64,000 nucleotides of DNA from an uncultured Planctomycetota bacterium (GTDB taxonomy: Bacteria; Planctomycetota; Phycisphaerae; Sedimentisphaerales; UBA12454): positions 1 through 64,000 of the forward strand of contig CAINDG010000025.1 of NCBI GenBank assembly GCA_903847315.1, read 5' to 3'. Below the pieces are notes generated by a model, which had not been told where the DNA came from, did not search any database, and saw only the letters and a program-made list of their open reading frames with translations. Position numbers and translations under genes: made by a program. This document shows positions 17,842 through 27,599 of the stretch, in pieces (within the stretch, counting starts at the first letter, position 1; each line of letters starts with the position of its first letter).

Positions 17842-19521
17842 TCAATCTTTAGGTTTATCAGTTGATTTTATTATTGGGGTTCGCAGGTCAAAGAGTACGT
17901 AATTCGGCATACCGGCCTTTAAAAACCTGTGGTATTTGTCTATTTCGCCCGGCTCGCCGGGTATATAGTCATATTTATAAAGTTTCTGAAGCATTCTGCT
18001 CAAATTTGTCAAATATTCATCGGACTGCGGATCGCCCACAGCCAAAGGCATAAGATAATATGGGTATTTGCCCGTACCGGCCCTTTTTATAATTTCTTCA
18101 ATTGTGGTAGCAGGCGTGATTTCCCTGTCGAGATACCAGGCGATTTCCGGCCGATAGAAAGCGCCTTTCGATTCGTGCTGGTCGACAACGAAGTCTTCGA
18201 AACTGAGCAGATATTTGTCCGACGGGATGCGAGAGTTAATCATTTTCAGCATCCTGATTTTTGATTCTGCCTGCCAGCGAATCGCATAGTAATAATTTGT
18301 ACCTGCGACGCAGTAGCCTACGCATAAACTTAAAACCGCCAAAACAACAACAATAGCGATTTTAAAATTGATTTTTTTGATGGAGTCCCAGAGCATAAAA
18401 ATGCCCAAAGACGCCGCAATTGCTACAAACGGATCCATCGGATGCAGCCAGGTTTGATGCTTCCATAAACAGCCGCGGAGAATAAACAACGCAAAAAACG
18501 GCACCATAAAGAAAAGCAAGAACTGCGGAAACTGCCTTTTTGTTCTGCCGGTATCAAGGTCAGGCTTTACCATAAAAACAAAAAGCTGGCCGATTGTAAT
18601 GTAGAGTATCGCAATTATCAAAATAGGTAAAGTATAGTCTGTAACAGAAAATTCCCACAGCTTGCCAAACCATAACCCCCAGTCAAAGCCTTGCATCTGC
18701 TGCATCTCGCCTTTCGCCGCCCGCCATTTGTAGAGTTCAATTATTTTTGTCGGGTCTCCGCCATATCCGATGAGCATAATAGTGAAAGTAATCACCAGAC
18801 TAATGCCCGGCGAAAGAGCCATAATCGCAAGCAATGGGATAGATGGAAACTGTTTTCTTTTCAGGCAGCGAAAAACGTAATGAACGCCTATCGCAAGGGC
18901 ATAGAAAAAACCTGTCCATGCTATTTGTAGGCCGAGAAAAAGACTGAGAGCCAGCCCGATTTTGTGAAATTTAGTCGGCTCAGGATTGTCTTTAAAGGCT
19001 TTTATTATAACGAGATAGAAATATATTACGCTGAGGCCGAACAGTGTTGACCAGCCCATTGAAAAGTATGCGGTAATAGGGAATATAGCATAAAGAAGAC
19101 CCGCGAGCAAAGCAGGCAGCGGCTTCATAAGCCCTTTGAGTATTAGCATAAATAAGGCCATTGTCGGAATCGAAAATAATAGATCGACAAAGCGGAACGT
19201 CCATTCCTGAACACCGAATATAGAACCGAAGAACCATAAAAGAATACTTGCAAGATGGGGATGGTCAAAATATCTTTTCGGATTTTCTATTGGCGGGTCG
19301 CCGACAGCCCAGGTAGTCAGACCTTTTGTATAAGCCAGGCCATATTTGACATGTGTTCGAGCAGTCCATGCGCCGGTAGCCTCGGCCCAACTGTGAAGTC
19401 CGTAAAAAGGCCGGTCTATTTCCCTGCCATGCAGAATGGCCATAAGGATAATAATTCCAACTACACAGAGCCAGTAGTTTATATAGTCTGTCTGGTCCTT
19501 ATTTTGAATTTTTTCGGCCAT
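17842..19521 (-). CDS. GT39-like (ArnT/PMT) membrane glycosyltransferase
   Basis: 559-residue polytopic protein with roughly ten membrane helices and a soluble C-terminal region of about 150 residues. The first outside loop carries RPFYGLHSWAEATGAW, in the position where PMT-type enzymes have their catalytic acidic residue, and a FDHPHL motif follows. These enzymes transfer sugars from polyprenyl phosphate carriers on the outer face of the inner membrane. It lies between the second GT39-like gene and the amidotransferase in the same direction. Confidence 0.75.
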   Translation of the reverse strand: MAEKIQNKDQTDYINYWLCVVGIIILMAILHGREIDRPFYGLHSWAEATGAWTARTHVKYGLAYTKGLTTWAVGDPPIENPKRYFDHPHLASILLWFFGSIFGVQEWTFRFVDLLFSIPTMALFMLILKGLMKPLPALLAGLLYAIFPITAYFSMGWSTLFGLSVIYFYLVIIKAFKDNPEPTKFHKIGLALSLFLGLQIAWTGFFYALAIGVHYVFRCLKRKQFPSIPLLAIMALSPGISLVITFTIMLIGYGGDPTKIIELYKWRAAKGEMQQMQGFDWGLWFGKLWEFSVTDYTLPILIIAILYITIGQLFVFMVKPDLDTGRTKRQFPQFLLFFMVPFFALFILRGCLWKHQTWLHPMDPFVAIAASLGIFMLWDSIKKINFKIAIVVVLAVLSLCVGYCVAGTNYYYAIRWQAESKIRMLKMINSRIPSDKYLLSFEDFVVDQHESKGAFYRPEIAWYLDREITPATTIEEIIKRAGTGKYPYYLMPLAVGDPQSDEYLTNLSRMLQKLYKYDYIPGEPGEIDKYHRFLKAGMPNYVLFDLRTPIIKSTDKPKD

Positions 19522-19578
19522 AATTCTTTCTTTCTTATCTTATAACAGAATTAACGATAATTTCTACAATTTTTTCAG

Positions 19579-21135
19579 CTACTTCTTTAGCGATGTACGG
19601 TTCTTTGTCCGATGGTTCATTTCCGTCATTGTCTGTACGGAATTTTTCGGAGCAGCGGCAGAGCTTATACTTGCAATAAGAGATGCTGCACATATTGCCA
19701 ATAATGGCAGGAACATATGATTGTATCTGGGCTTTGTCTCCAGAAAAATATGAGAACCCGTAGTTAATATTGCAGAATATATAAATACTGTTACTACATT
19801 CCATTTGGTGACAATTGGATGACATCGTCTAAATATCGCCGCACTGGCAAGCAATACAATCAACATATGATACAATCTTTCAATAAAAGTTACCGGCCAA
19901 TACAGCGGATAAAACGGACTTGTATCCGGTATCGACCAGCCCAATTCTTCTCCTCTGCCCCAAAGCGCTGCAAATTTGTATTTCATTACCATTTTTATGA
20001 AGCCGATGGGATCTTCTTTCAGCCTCTTTAAGGCTAATTCTTTTGCAACTCGATCACGGAAGACAGCTTGATTCTCATTTGGCCCAGGCACGCGACTGGC
20101 CGCTTCACGTTCTACAAGGTCTTCATCGGCCTGCGTCCAACGGCCATGACTGACAATATTAGTTCCCACCAACATACTCCAGCCTCTTATTTGTGACGGA
20201 AAAGGTGAAGCTATACCAAGCGTTGCCTTGTTACAGAACATCATAGGTATAACCAAAAATATAACCCCTGCCAAAAAGCATGCCGGGTACAGAAAACGCT
20301 TTAGCAGTACGTTATTGTCAATGACGAGAAAGCATAACGCTGCTAAAATAAAAAGAGGAGCGGTTGGTCGCACCCAATATGCTGCGCCAAAAGTCAGGCC
20401 GGAGCACAGTAAAAGACCTGCTGAAATTTTCCATTTATCTTTATTTCGGCTTTTTAATAACAACCACATACCAAAAAATACTATCACACTAAAAAGCACA
20501 TCGCTGCCAAGCAGGTTCGTGAATAATATATGGTCAGGCCATACGACCAGCAGCATCGAAGAGACAATAGCAATTGTTTTGTCAAATGTAATGTTAAAAA
20601 CCAAACTATATACCAGCCAAATTTGCAAAGTTGATAGTATCGCCAAACTTATAGTTGGCACAAACTCATTAATGCCAAAAATCAAGTAATGCAGAGCAAA
20701 GAATATAGCAGAACCCGTGGGATAGTGATGATAAATTATGTATTTGCCGTGGAGTATATCTATTGCCATGTTGTGAAAGTTTTTAAAATCGGAAACTTGT
20801 TCAACCCTTCCGAATATAACCCAGCCAAGCCTTAATATCAGCGCCAGTATAAGAAGGCGCTTTAAGGATGTTCTTTCTGCCAACCGCCGCAACCATCCAA
20901 GCAACTGCTCCGGCTTGACAAGAATAAACAGAAATAAACCTCCCCAGAACAACAGCAGGTCAATTTTAATCTGGCCGAACGGCCCTGCCCATGGACCATC
21001 CCACGGCAGTGAACTGAACAGGCCGTAAACCAAAATAATGGCAAATATCACAGACCCCATTGAGGCAGCAAAATTCCCGAAACGCATGTCTCTGTCCGGC
21101 GATATCTGATTACCAGAAATTTGTTCGTAGTCCAT
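19579..21135 (-). CDS. GT39-like membrane protein, probable glycosyltransferase
   Basis: 518 residues with an N-terminal hydrophilic tail of about 25 residues and 10-12 membrane helices. After two helices comes a helical region and the loop VSDFKNFHNMAIDILHGKYI followed by HHYPTGSAIFF, the layout of polytopic glycosyltransferases of the PMT_2/ArnT superfamily. A charged external loop (about residues 325-395) precedes the last helices. The link to a defined family is weaker than for its neighbour at 17842-19521. 68 bases separate it from the epimerase gene upstream. Confidence 0.65.
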   Translation of the reverse strand: MDYEQISGNQISPDRDMRFGNFAASMGSVIFAIILVYGLFSSLPWDGPWAGPFGQIKIDLLLFWGGLFLFILVKPEQLLGWLRRLAERTSLKRLLILALILRLGWVIFGRVEQVSDFKNFHNMAIDILHGKYIIYHHYPTGSAIFFALHYLIFGINEFVPTISLAILSTLQIWLVYSLVFNITFDKTIAIVSSMLLVVWPDHILFTNLLGSDVLFSVIVFFGMWLLLKSRNKDKWKISAGLLLCSGLTFGAAYWVRPTAPLFILAALCFLVIDNNVLLKRFLYPACFLAGVIFLVIPMMFCNKATLGIASPFPSQIRGWSMLVGTNIVSHGRWTQADEDLVEREAASRVPGPNENQAVFRDRVAKELALKRLKEDPIGFIKMVMKYKFAALWGRGEELGWSIPDTSPFYPLYWPVTFIERLYHMLIVLLASAAIFRRCHPIVTKWNVVTVFIYSAILTTGSHIFLETKPRYNHMFLPLLAICAASLIASISSAAAPKNSVQTMTEMNHRTKNRTSLKK

Positions 21136-21203
21136 AATTTTTTATCCTTGGCACTGGCAACTTGACTATTGTTAACAGAGTATCAAGTTTCATCCTTCTT
21201 GCT

Positions 21204-22313
21204 TCACAACCCAATTTTAGCAATTATCTTTACAATCCTCTCGGCTGCTTTGCCATCCCATAATTTGGGTCGTTTAGCTTTCGAAACGCTGCGATTGCTC
21301 ATTATTTTTCTAAAGCCGCCAACAATCGCCTGCCTTGTTAAATTTACAAGACGGTTGGTGCCTTCAGTAATAGTTACAGGACGTTCGGTGTTTTCGCGAA
21401 GGGTAATACACGGCACTCCAAGAATTGTGGTCTCTTCCTGGATCCCGCCAGAATCGGTCATAACCAGACGCGATTCGCTTGTAAGTTTAAGAAAATCAAG
21501 ATAGCCTATCGGGTCCACAATGTGAAAATTCTTAAGGGAGCTTATATGACGGCCAAGTTTTGTTTTATACAGGTTTTTGCGAGTACGAGGATGGATTGGA
21601 AAAATCAAGACAAGCTCTTTTTGGATTTGCTCAAACGCATAAACTATTTCCGTAAACCGTTTGGAGTTATCCACGTTGCTGGGGCGATGCATTGTAATTA
21701 CGCCATATTTCCGAGGCTGGAGTTTAAGTTCGTCAAGTATTGTTGACTGAGCGGCTTTTTTCAGATTGGCCATAAGAGTATCAATCATAACATTGCCAAC
21801 AAAATAAATCTTTTCTTTAGATATGCCTTCCCGCTTAAGGTTAGCAACACCACTTGGCTCAGAAACAAAAAGTAAATCACTTATGGCATCTGTAAGTATC
21901 CTGTTAATCTCCTCGGGCATAGTGCGGTCAAAGCTCCGGAGACCTGCTTCAACATGAATAAGTTTTACGCCGAGTTTAGCCGCTACCATGCCGCAGGCGA
22001 TTGTACTATTTACGTCGCCTACGACCAGCACATAATTTGGCTTAAAATCAAGAACAACCGGCTCAAAGCGTTTCATAATTTCAGCTGTCTGCATTGTATG
22101 ACTGCCCGAACCCACTTCAAGGTTGACATCTGGTTCGGGAATCTGTAACTCTTTAAAGAACAAGTTGCTCATTTTTTCATCATAATGCTGGCCTGTATGA
22201 ACAATTCGAACATCAAAACCGCCGTGAGCTTTGAAAGCTCGCATAAGCGGAGCTACTTTCATAAAATTCGGCCTTGCACCACATACACAGATTATTTTTA
22301 TTGCTTTAGGCAC
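21204..22313 (-). CDS. wecB: UDP-N-acetylglucosamine 2-epimerase (non-hydrolysing)
   Basis: Interconverts UDP-GlcNAc and UDP-ManNAc, a precursor for many surface glycans. Typical segments are CGARPNFMKVAPLMRA, VHTGQHYDEKMS, VGDVNSTIACGMVAAKLGVKLIHVEAGLRS, MPEEINRILTD and the later TDSGGIQEETTILGVPCITLRENTERP. The start was set at a GTG (22313) because AAGGA stands 7 bases before it and it avoids overlap with the gene in front; the longer frame starts at 22340. UDP-ManNAc dehydrogenase is not in the window. Confidence 0.92.
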   Translation of the reverse strand: MPKAIKIICVCGARPNFMKVAPLMRAFKAHGGFDVRIVHTGQHYDEKMSNLFFKELQIPEPDVNLEVGSGSHTMQTAEIMKRFEPVVLDFKPNYVLVVGDVNSTIACGMVAAKLGVKLIHVEAGLRSFDRTMPEEINRILTDAISDLLFVSEPSGVANLKREGISKEKIYFVGNVMIDTLMANLKKAAQSTILDELKLQPRKYGVITMHRPSNVDNSKRFTEIVYAFEQIQKELVLIFPIHPRTRKNLYKTKLGRHISSLKNFHIVDPIGYLDFLKLTSESRLVMTDSGGIQEETTILGVPCITLRENTERPVTITEGTNRLVNLTRQAIVGGFRKIMSNRSVSKAKRPKLWDGKAAERIVKIIAKIGL

Positions 22314-22332
22314 TGTTTGTTCCTTTTGATAT

Positions 22333-23373
22333 TTATTCATTTTTCAGGCGATGAAACAACTTCAGCATCCATTCCGTCAAATCAACGCTTCGATTTACAA
22401 ATTCATCCCGTTTTTGCTGCCATTGTTCTTTAATTTTATCATTAGCGAGCCATTCGTCCAAACACTCAAGGAGTTTGTCGAAATCTTTTGGTAAAAACCC
22501 GCGAGTCAGTCCGTGATTTTGCAGGTTTTCTATAACCGAAAGCCTGCCTACAAATGTATTGCATCTTATTGAAGGCGTTGCAAGAACCGCCGCTTCGCGA
22601 GTCATCGTCTGGCTGTCTCCGATTATTATTTGCGCAAAAGCCATTATATCAAAGATTCTGTCAACATCAACTTTCAGAAGGTAGGGCTCAAGACTGCGGT
22701 CAATGACTTTTTCAGCGCTTATAAAGACCCTGCCGTGCTTTGAAAGTTTACTTACCAGCAAGCGAGCCTGGTCGGTAGAGAGACCTTTTGCGCCAACATC
22801 GTGATGAGCGGTAAGAGAGACAAGCCGAACAAGAAAGTATTTTTCATTTTTGCCGACGCCAAGTTCACTGAGAATATTGGGGTTCGGCTTGAACTTTTTC
22901 GGATGAAGATACGCAAGTTCGTGCAGGCCGGGATATTTAATATGTTTTTTGCCAAAGTTGTCTGTCAGACTGTCGGGAGTAACTATGTAATGAGCAAAAG
23001 GATAAGCCAGTTTTGCAAACAAGGGAACCACTTTTGCATCGTCAGCATTGAATATAATTGATTTGGCGCCGACAAGCCGTGCGACATAAGGCGCCGCCAG
23101 AGATGTGCCGACAATAAAATCGGTCGGTTTTTGTTTTGCGATTTTATAAACAGCCGAAAAGGTTTTTAAATTCTGCACGCCGAGAGCAAAAAAACCGGTC
23201 TTTTTTCGAGGTATAATTTTGTACTCAAAACCGGCTCTGTCGAGAAGAGCTATGAGACAATCCTTCTGACGCGCAACAATATGCACTTCATTGCCGGTCT
23301 TTTGCAGTTCGGTTATCGCATTTTTAAAAAGATGAAAATGCGCAGGATGTCCCAGGTCGAAGATAAGTCTCAT
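22333..23373 (-). CDS. DUF354 protein, GT-B-fold glycosyltransferase-like
   Basis: 346 residues. The start MRLIFDLGHPAHFHLFKNAI and the later GDSQTMTREAAVLATPSIRCNTF are hallmarks of the DUF354 family, which has the two-domain fold of UDP-GlcNAc 2-epimerases and GT-B transferases and is common in polysaccharide clusters of archaea and bacteria. Its exact reaction is not established. The ATG overlaps the stop of the GT2 gene (ATGA), so translation is coupled. Confidence 0.82.
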   Translation of the reverse strand: MRLIFDLGHPAHFHLFKNAITELQKTGNEVHIVARQKDCLIALLDRAGFEYKIIPRKKTGFFALGVQNLKTFSAVYKIAKQKPTDFIVGTSLAAPYVARLVGAKSIIFNADDAKVVPLFAKLAYPFAHYIVTPDSLTDNFGKKHIKYPGLHELAYLHPKKFKPNPNILSELGVGKNEKYFLVRLVSLTAHHDVGAKGLSTDQARLLVSKLSKHGRVFISAEKVIDRSLEPYLLKVDVDRIFDIMAFAQIIIGDSQTMTREAAVLATPSIRCNTFVGRLSVIENLQNHGLTRGFLPKDFDKLLECLDEWLANDKIKEQWQQKRDEFVNRSVDLTEWMLKLFHRLKNE

Positions 23374-24320
23374 TTCAAATCCTTATTGGATTCCATATCG
23401 AACCACATCCCAAAAAGCGTAAACTGCACAGCCGTGATGAAACAGAACATCGAAGCCAGCGCATTTATCGGCGGAATATGCCCCTCGGCAAACCATTTGT
23501 AGAATACCCTGATAAAGAGCGCTATCGTCGCGACATCGAAAAAGAAAGCGAACATATAGAAGAAAATCAGCGGATGAAAATCCCGGATAATATATTTTTC
23601 CTTCATCCTGTATAAAAAGCATTTGAACAGCAGCCAGGAAAGTTTCGGCACAATGGTGTGAATTTTTATGCCGCTTTTTTCGCCTATGTTATAAACCGGC
23701 TTTATCGGGACATCTCGAACTTTCAGATTGTAAATGTTAAGCTTAACCAGCAAATCGTTCGGCATACCGTATCGCTTGTAAATTTTATCCGGGTCAATAA
23801 GCTCAAGAGAGCGAAGATTTATCACAGTATAGCCGGTTTGAGAATCCGCGATATGCCAGTAGCCGCTGGCGATTTTGGTCATAAGTGAAAGAAACGAATT
23901 GCCCAGGTACCTGACTTTCGGAATGATTTTCCATGCGTTTCCTGTAAAAAGGCGGTTGCCCTTGGCATAATCTATTTCGCCGTTTACGACAGGATCAAGT
24001 AGCGAAGGCAAATCTTCAGGGTCCATTTGCGCATCGCCCGCCATAACCGCTGTGGCGAATATTTTATTATCTCGCGCCCATTTATATCCCGTCGCTATGG
24101 CGCCGCCGACGCCCTGATTTTTTTCATGGCATATCAGGATGACTCTTGTGCCGGGTTTTTGGGCGTACTGCTTAACGATTTCGGCGGTCTTGTCCTTGCT
24201 TTTGTCGTCAACAACGACAATCTTATCGACATAATCTGGCATCGTCTCAATCACCCTGCTTATAAGTATTTCCTCATTATAAGCGGGCACTACCACGCAA
24301 ACCGTTTTGTTTTTATACAT
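23370..24320 (-). CDS. Glycosyltransferase family 2 (DPM1/GtrB-like)
   Basis: A GT-A fold transferase at the N-terminus: VCVVVPAYNEEILISRVIETM, KIVVVDDKSKDKTAEI, and the metal-binding AVMAGDAQMDPEDLPSLLD. Two hydrophobic helices at the C-terminus (about residues 240-265 and 275-305) anchor it, as in polyprenyl-phosphate sugar synthases. That role would supply the GT39-like enzymes downstream with their lipid-linked sugar donor (inference). The start was set at the ATG at 24320, which has AGGA 8 bases upstream; the frame runs on to a TTG at 24344. Confidence 0.85.
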   Translation of the reverse strand: MYKNKTVCVVVPAYNEEILISRVIETMPDYVDKIVVVDDKSKDKTAEIVKQYAQKPGTRVILICHEKNQGVGGAIATGYKWARDNKIFATAVMAGDAQMDPEDLPSLLDPVVNGEIDYAKGNRLFTGNAWKIIPKVRYLGNSFLSLMTKIASGYWHIADSQTGYTVINLRSLELIDPDKIYKRYGMPNDLLVKLNIYNLKVRDVPIKPVYNIGEKSGIKIHTIVPKLSWLLFKCFLYRMKEKYIIRDFHPLIFFYMFAFFFDVATIALFIRVFYKWFAEGHIPPINALASMFCFITAVQFTLFGMWFDMESNKDLK

Positions 24321-24345
24321 ATCCTGTTCCTTTGTGTCGGACAAA

Positions 24346-26415
24346 TTATCTGTCGAAGATTATCCTGATAATATCGTTGTAGGTTACCAATAAAATCAAT
24401 CCAACTATAATCGCAAGACCGATATAAACCAGGCCTTCCTGCACTTTCTCGTGCACAGGCGAGCCTTTTATTTTTTCGATAATCAGCAGCACGACAAGAC
24501 CGCCGTCAAATATCGGCAACGGCAGAAAATTCATTACCGCAAGACAGGCGCTAATCATACCCATAAAATGCAGATACAGAATAAATTCCCTTTCAGAGAT
24601 AATCTTCGAACTGGCCGCAATCATACCCACCGGCCCCATAAGGCTCTTGGGACTTATATCCCGCATAATCAGGCCTTTGAGAGTCATATAAGTCTGAACA
24701 ACAAATTCCACAGTCTTTCTGCTCCCCATTCCCAGGGCGTTGACAGTCCCGTTCGCCTTGTAAAGCTTTTTTAACGGCTTGAAAGGAAGCTCCTGCAAAA
24801 TCTGCGCCTTGATTTGAACGGAATTTTCCCCGCCAGGCACGGCAAAATCAAATTCTTTGCTGCTCAGGATACTGCTGTATTTAATCTTAACCGTTTTGCC
24901 TTTGTTCTTTTCCAGTACCGCGGCAATATCAAAATAATTTCCTGTTTTGCTGCCGGCGATGGAAACTATTTCCGCTCCTTGCGGCATATTAGCAGGCCAT
25001 GGAAACGTATTCGCATCCGCGGTTGCCGCGGCAAAAGTACTTTCCATATCCAGACCGACACTGATGCCGATAATCGCCCTGCCGTCAGGTGCCTGCTTGG
25101 GGGTCACAGTCGCTTCAACAAGTTCATTGTTCCGCAAAACAGTCATCTTAAGTACCTGTTTCAGATGAGCGGTTGTTACATCCCGAAGCTGTTTATAGGT
25201 AGGATTAGTTACATCCGCCACCTTGACTATAATATCTCCCTTTTGCAGAACCTCGTTAGCCTCCTGCGAATCGGCCGAGGCTATTTTTAGTCTTGGTATC
25301 AGGCCGTATATATGAGACGGCACAAAAACGCCCTGCTCCTGATATTCCATTGCCGAAGTAAAATCGAGTGCGAAGTTCCTGACTGCCGGTTCCGTCTGGC
25401 CGGGTCTTTTAAAGGTAAGCGAAACATTCGGCTCGAAACTATTCTGCATCTTTGTGCTGAACTGCCAGAATTGTTCGACTTTGCTGCCGTCAATCGCCGT
25501 CAGCACATCGCCGGGCTTAACGCCGGATTGTTCGTATAACTGCTTCGGCTTGGCAACTTTTGCGATTTCAAGCGACTCAGCAGGCACTATTCCAATGCCT
25601 TTTATTCCCATCGAGGGCAATTGAACCGGAACAACATTTATATCTTCGATTTTGCCGTCGGTTTTTTTTACCTTCAAATTAATATGCTGGTCTTTTCCCG
25701 AAAGCGCCGCGGCAAACGCGATACTGCTGAAATCAATATTACCTTTGCCGTCAACTTCGATTATCTCATCGCCCGCTCTCAATCCGGCCTTCGCGGCTGG
25801 ATAGCCCTGCAAACAATCGCCTATAACGGCAGGCGACAGGTGTATCCCCACCGTAAAGACAATGACAAAAAGTATGGCGGCCAGAATAACATTCAGCGTA
25901 ACGCCGGCCGAGACTGTAACGATTCTTTTCCATATCGCCACGTTGACAAATGAACGCGGGTCCTCGCTGGGCTTATCCGCGCCGACATCTTCCTGACCGA
26001 GAAGTTTTACAAAGCCGCCTATCGGCACAATCCTTAACTGATATTCTGTTTCTCCCGCCCTGCAGCGAAACGGAATTTTTAAACATAAAAGTCCCAGGCT
26101 GTCAGGGTCGTTGTCTTTAAGAAATATCGTCGGCAGGATTCTGAACTGAATAAAGTTCTCGATTCTTTTGACGCCGATTATAATCGGCCCGAAACCTATC
26201 GCGAACGCCTCGACTCTAATGCCGGAAAATTTACCCGCGATAAAATGCCCGAACTCATGCACAAAAATAACAATTCCAAGGCCGACAAACGATATAATTA
26301 TGCTGCTGCTGGTGCTGAGATTCCTGGCGATAAAATAAACAACCACAGCGATTGCCAGCAAAAGGAAAAATGCGTTTGTACTATTTCTCGCTTTTACATT
26401 ACTTTGTTCAGACAT
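24346..26415 (-). CDS. rseP: RIP metalloprotease RseP (site-2 protease)
   Basis: Intramembrane zinc protease that cuts membrane-bound anti-sigma factors and leftover signal peptides. The zinc motif HEFGH (H53-H57) lies in the first helix pair, and the second active-site motif MNFLPLPIFDGG near the C-terminus. At 689 residues it is clearly longer than the usual 430-450, because the periplasmic part between them holds about three PDZ-like modules (VIGDCLQGYPAAKAGLRAGDE, LYEQSGVKPGDVL and a third around PQGAEIVSIAG) instead of two. The ATG has GAGG 7 bases upstream and overlaps the end of dxr by 22 bases, the usual dxr-rseP pairing. Confidence 0.9.
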   Translation of the reverse strand: MSEQSNVKARNSTNAFFLLLAIAVVVYFIARNLSTSSSIIISFVGLGIVIFVHEFGHFIAGKFSGIRVEAFAIGFGPIIIGVKRIENFIQFRILPTIFLKDNDPDSLGLLCLKIPFRCRAGETEYQLRIVPIGGFVKLLGQEDVGADKPSEDPRSFVNVAIWKRIVTVSAGVTLNVILAAILFVIVFTVGIHLSPAVIGDCLQGYPAAKAGLRAGDEIIEVDGKGNIDFSSIAFAAALSGKDQHINLKVKKTDGKIEDINVVPVQLPSMGIKGIGIVPAESLEIAKVAKPKQLYEQSGVKPGDVLTAIDGSKVEQFWQFSTKMQNSFEPNVSLTFKRPGQTEPAVRNFALDFTSAMEYQEQGVFVPSHIYGLIPRLKIASADSQEANEVLQKGDIIVKVADVTNPTYKQLRDVTTAHLKQVLKMTVLRNNELVEATVTPKQAPDGRAIIGISVGLDMESTFAAATADANTFPWPANMPQGAEIVSIAGSKTGNYFDIAAVLEKNKGKTVKIKYSSILSSKEFDFAVPGGENSVQIKAQILQELPFKPLKKLYKANGTVNALGMGSRKTVEFVVQTYMTLKGLIMRDISPKSLMGPVGMIAASSKIISEREFILYLHFMGMISACLAVMNFLPLPIFDGGLVVLLIIEKIKGSPVHEKVQEGLVYIGLAIIVGLILLVTYNDIIRIIFDR

Positions 26416-27554
26416 TCTTTGACCTCAATTCTTGCCCAATTGTCGGCTGAAATCAAATCTTCCAGCGTCGCGTTCGTTTTGACTTTATGTTTATTCAGAC
26501 AATATTCGATAATTTCGACTATATTAACAAATTTTATGTTTCCTTCCAGAAATTCTTTAACCGCCGCCTCATTTGCCGCGTTAAACACCGCCGCCGCCGT
26601 TCCGCCGGTTTTGGCGACTTCGTAACCGATTTTCAGCGCCTTAAAAACTTTCATATCCGGTTTTTCAAACGTAAGTTTGCCGATTTCCTCCAGCCGCAGG
26701 TGTTTTGTTATTCCCTTTACCCTTTTTGGAAATGTCAGGGCGTATTGTATCGGCAGGCACATATCCGGAGCAGACATCTGCGCTATCACCGAGCCGTCCA
26801 CAAACTCGACCATCGAATGAACAATCGACTCCGGATGGACGAGCACCTCGATTTTTTCCACCGGCACATCGAAAAGCCATTTCGCTTCGATTATTTCAAG
26901 GGCCTTGTTCATCATCGTAGCCGAGTCTATGGTTATTTTCTTGCCCATATTCCACGTAGGATGAGCAAGAGCCTGTTCGATTGTCGCGTTTTTAATTTGC
27001 TCGGCTGTCGCGCCCCTGAACGGCCCGCCGCTGGCCGTCAGAATTATCCTGTTTACTTCTTTGGCGTCGCCGGCCTGCATCGCCTGAAAAACAGCCGAGT
27101 GTTCGCTGTCAACCGGTATTATTTTTGCGCCCGTTTGTTTCGCGATTTTCGTCAAAAGCGACCCTGCGATAACAAGCGGCTCCTTATTGGCTATAGCGAG
27201 AATTTTACCTGCCTTTGCCGCTGCCAGAATCGCCTCAAGCCCCGCCGCCCCCACTATCGCTGCTATTACAATATCGACATCCTCACTCGAAACCGCGAGC
27301 GAAAGCGCCTTATTGCCGACAAGTATTTCAGTTTCACAATCACCCAATAAGCTTTTAAACGCATTGACTTTTTCGGGATTGGTAACTACCGCGATTTGAG
27401 GCTTAAACTTCCTGACCTGCTCGGCAAGCAGTTCGACATTGTTATGAGCGGTAAGTACGGTGACCTTATAATCGCCGCCAAGCGCATCTATAACCTTCAA
27501 GGCGTTTCTGCCTATTGAGCCTGTCGAACCGAGTATTGCTATTTTTCTAACCAT
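26394..27554 (-). CDS. dxr: 1-deoxy-D-xylulose 5-phosphate reductoisomerase
   Basis: First committed enzyme of the MEP pathway, converting DXP to methylerythritol phosphate with NADPH. The NADPH loop GSTGSIGRNAL, the metal site VDSEHSAVFQ and the HPTWNMGKKITIDSATMMNK segment are all present. The start was set at MVRKIAILGSTG; 15 extra upstream codons in the frame do not belong to the family. A TATAAT box (27571-27576 on the - strand) lies 16 bases before the ATG, with no recognisable -35 and no Shine-Dalgarno site. Confidence 0.95.
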   Translation of the reverse strand: MVRKIAILGSTGSIGRNALKVIDALGGDYKVTVLTAHNNVELLAEQVRKFKPQIAVVTNPEKVNAFKSLLGDCETEILVGNKALSLAVSSEDVDIVIAAIVGAAGLEAILAAAKAGKILAIANKEPLVIAGSLLTKIAKQTGAKIIPVDSEHSAVFQAMQAGDAKEVNRIILTASGGPFRGATAEQIKNATIEQALAHPTWNMGKKITIDSATMMNKALEIIEAKWLFDVPVEKIEVLVHPESIVHSMVEFVDGSVIAQMSAPDMCLPIQYALTFPKRVKGITKHLRLEEIGKLTFEKPDMKVFKALKIGYEVAKTGGTAAAVFNAANEAAVKEFLEGNIKFVNIVEIIEYCLNKHKVKTNATLEDLISADNWARIEVKECLNKVM

Positions 27555-27599
27555 ATATGAATTTCGGTTAATTATACGTTGAGAAATGAATTTTGGCAC

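Noticed and set aside
26487-27350. Long + strand open frame opposite dxr (287 codons)
   Set aside because: It lies wholly antisense to a certain gene, its product is rich in Arg, His, Phe and Tyr in the way of antisense frames, and no family is recognisable.
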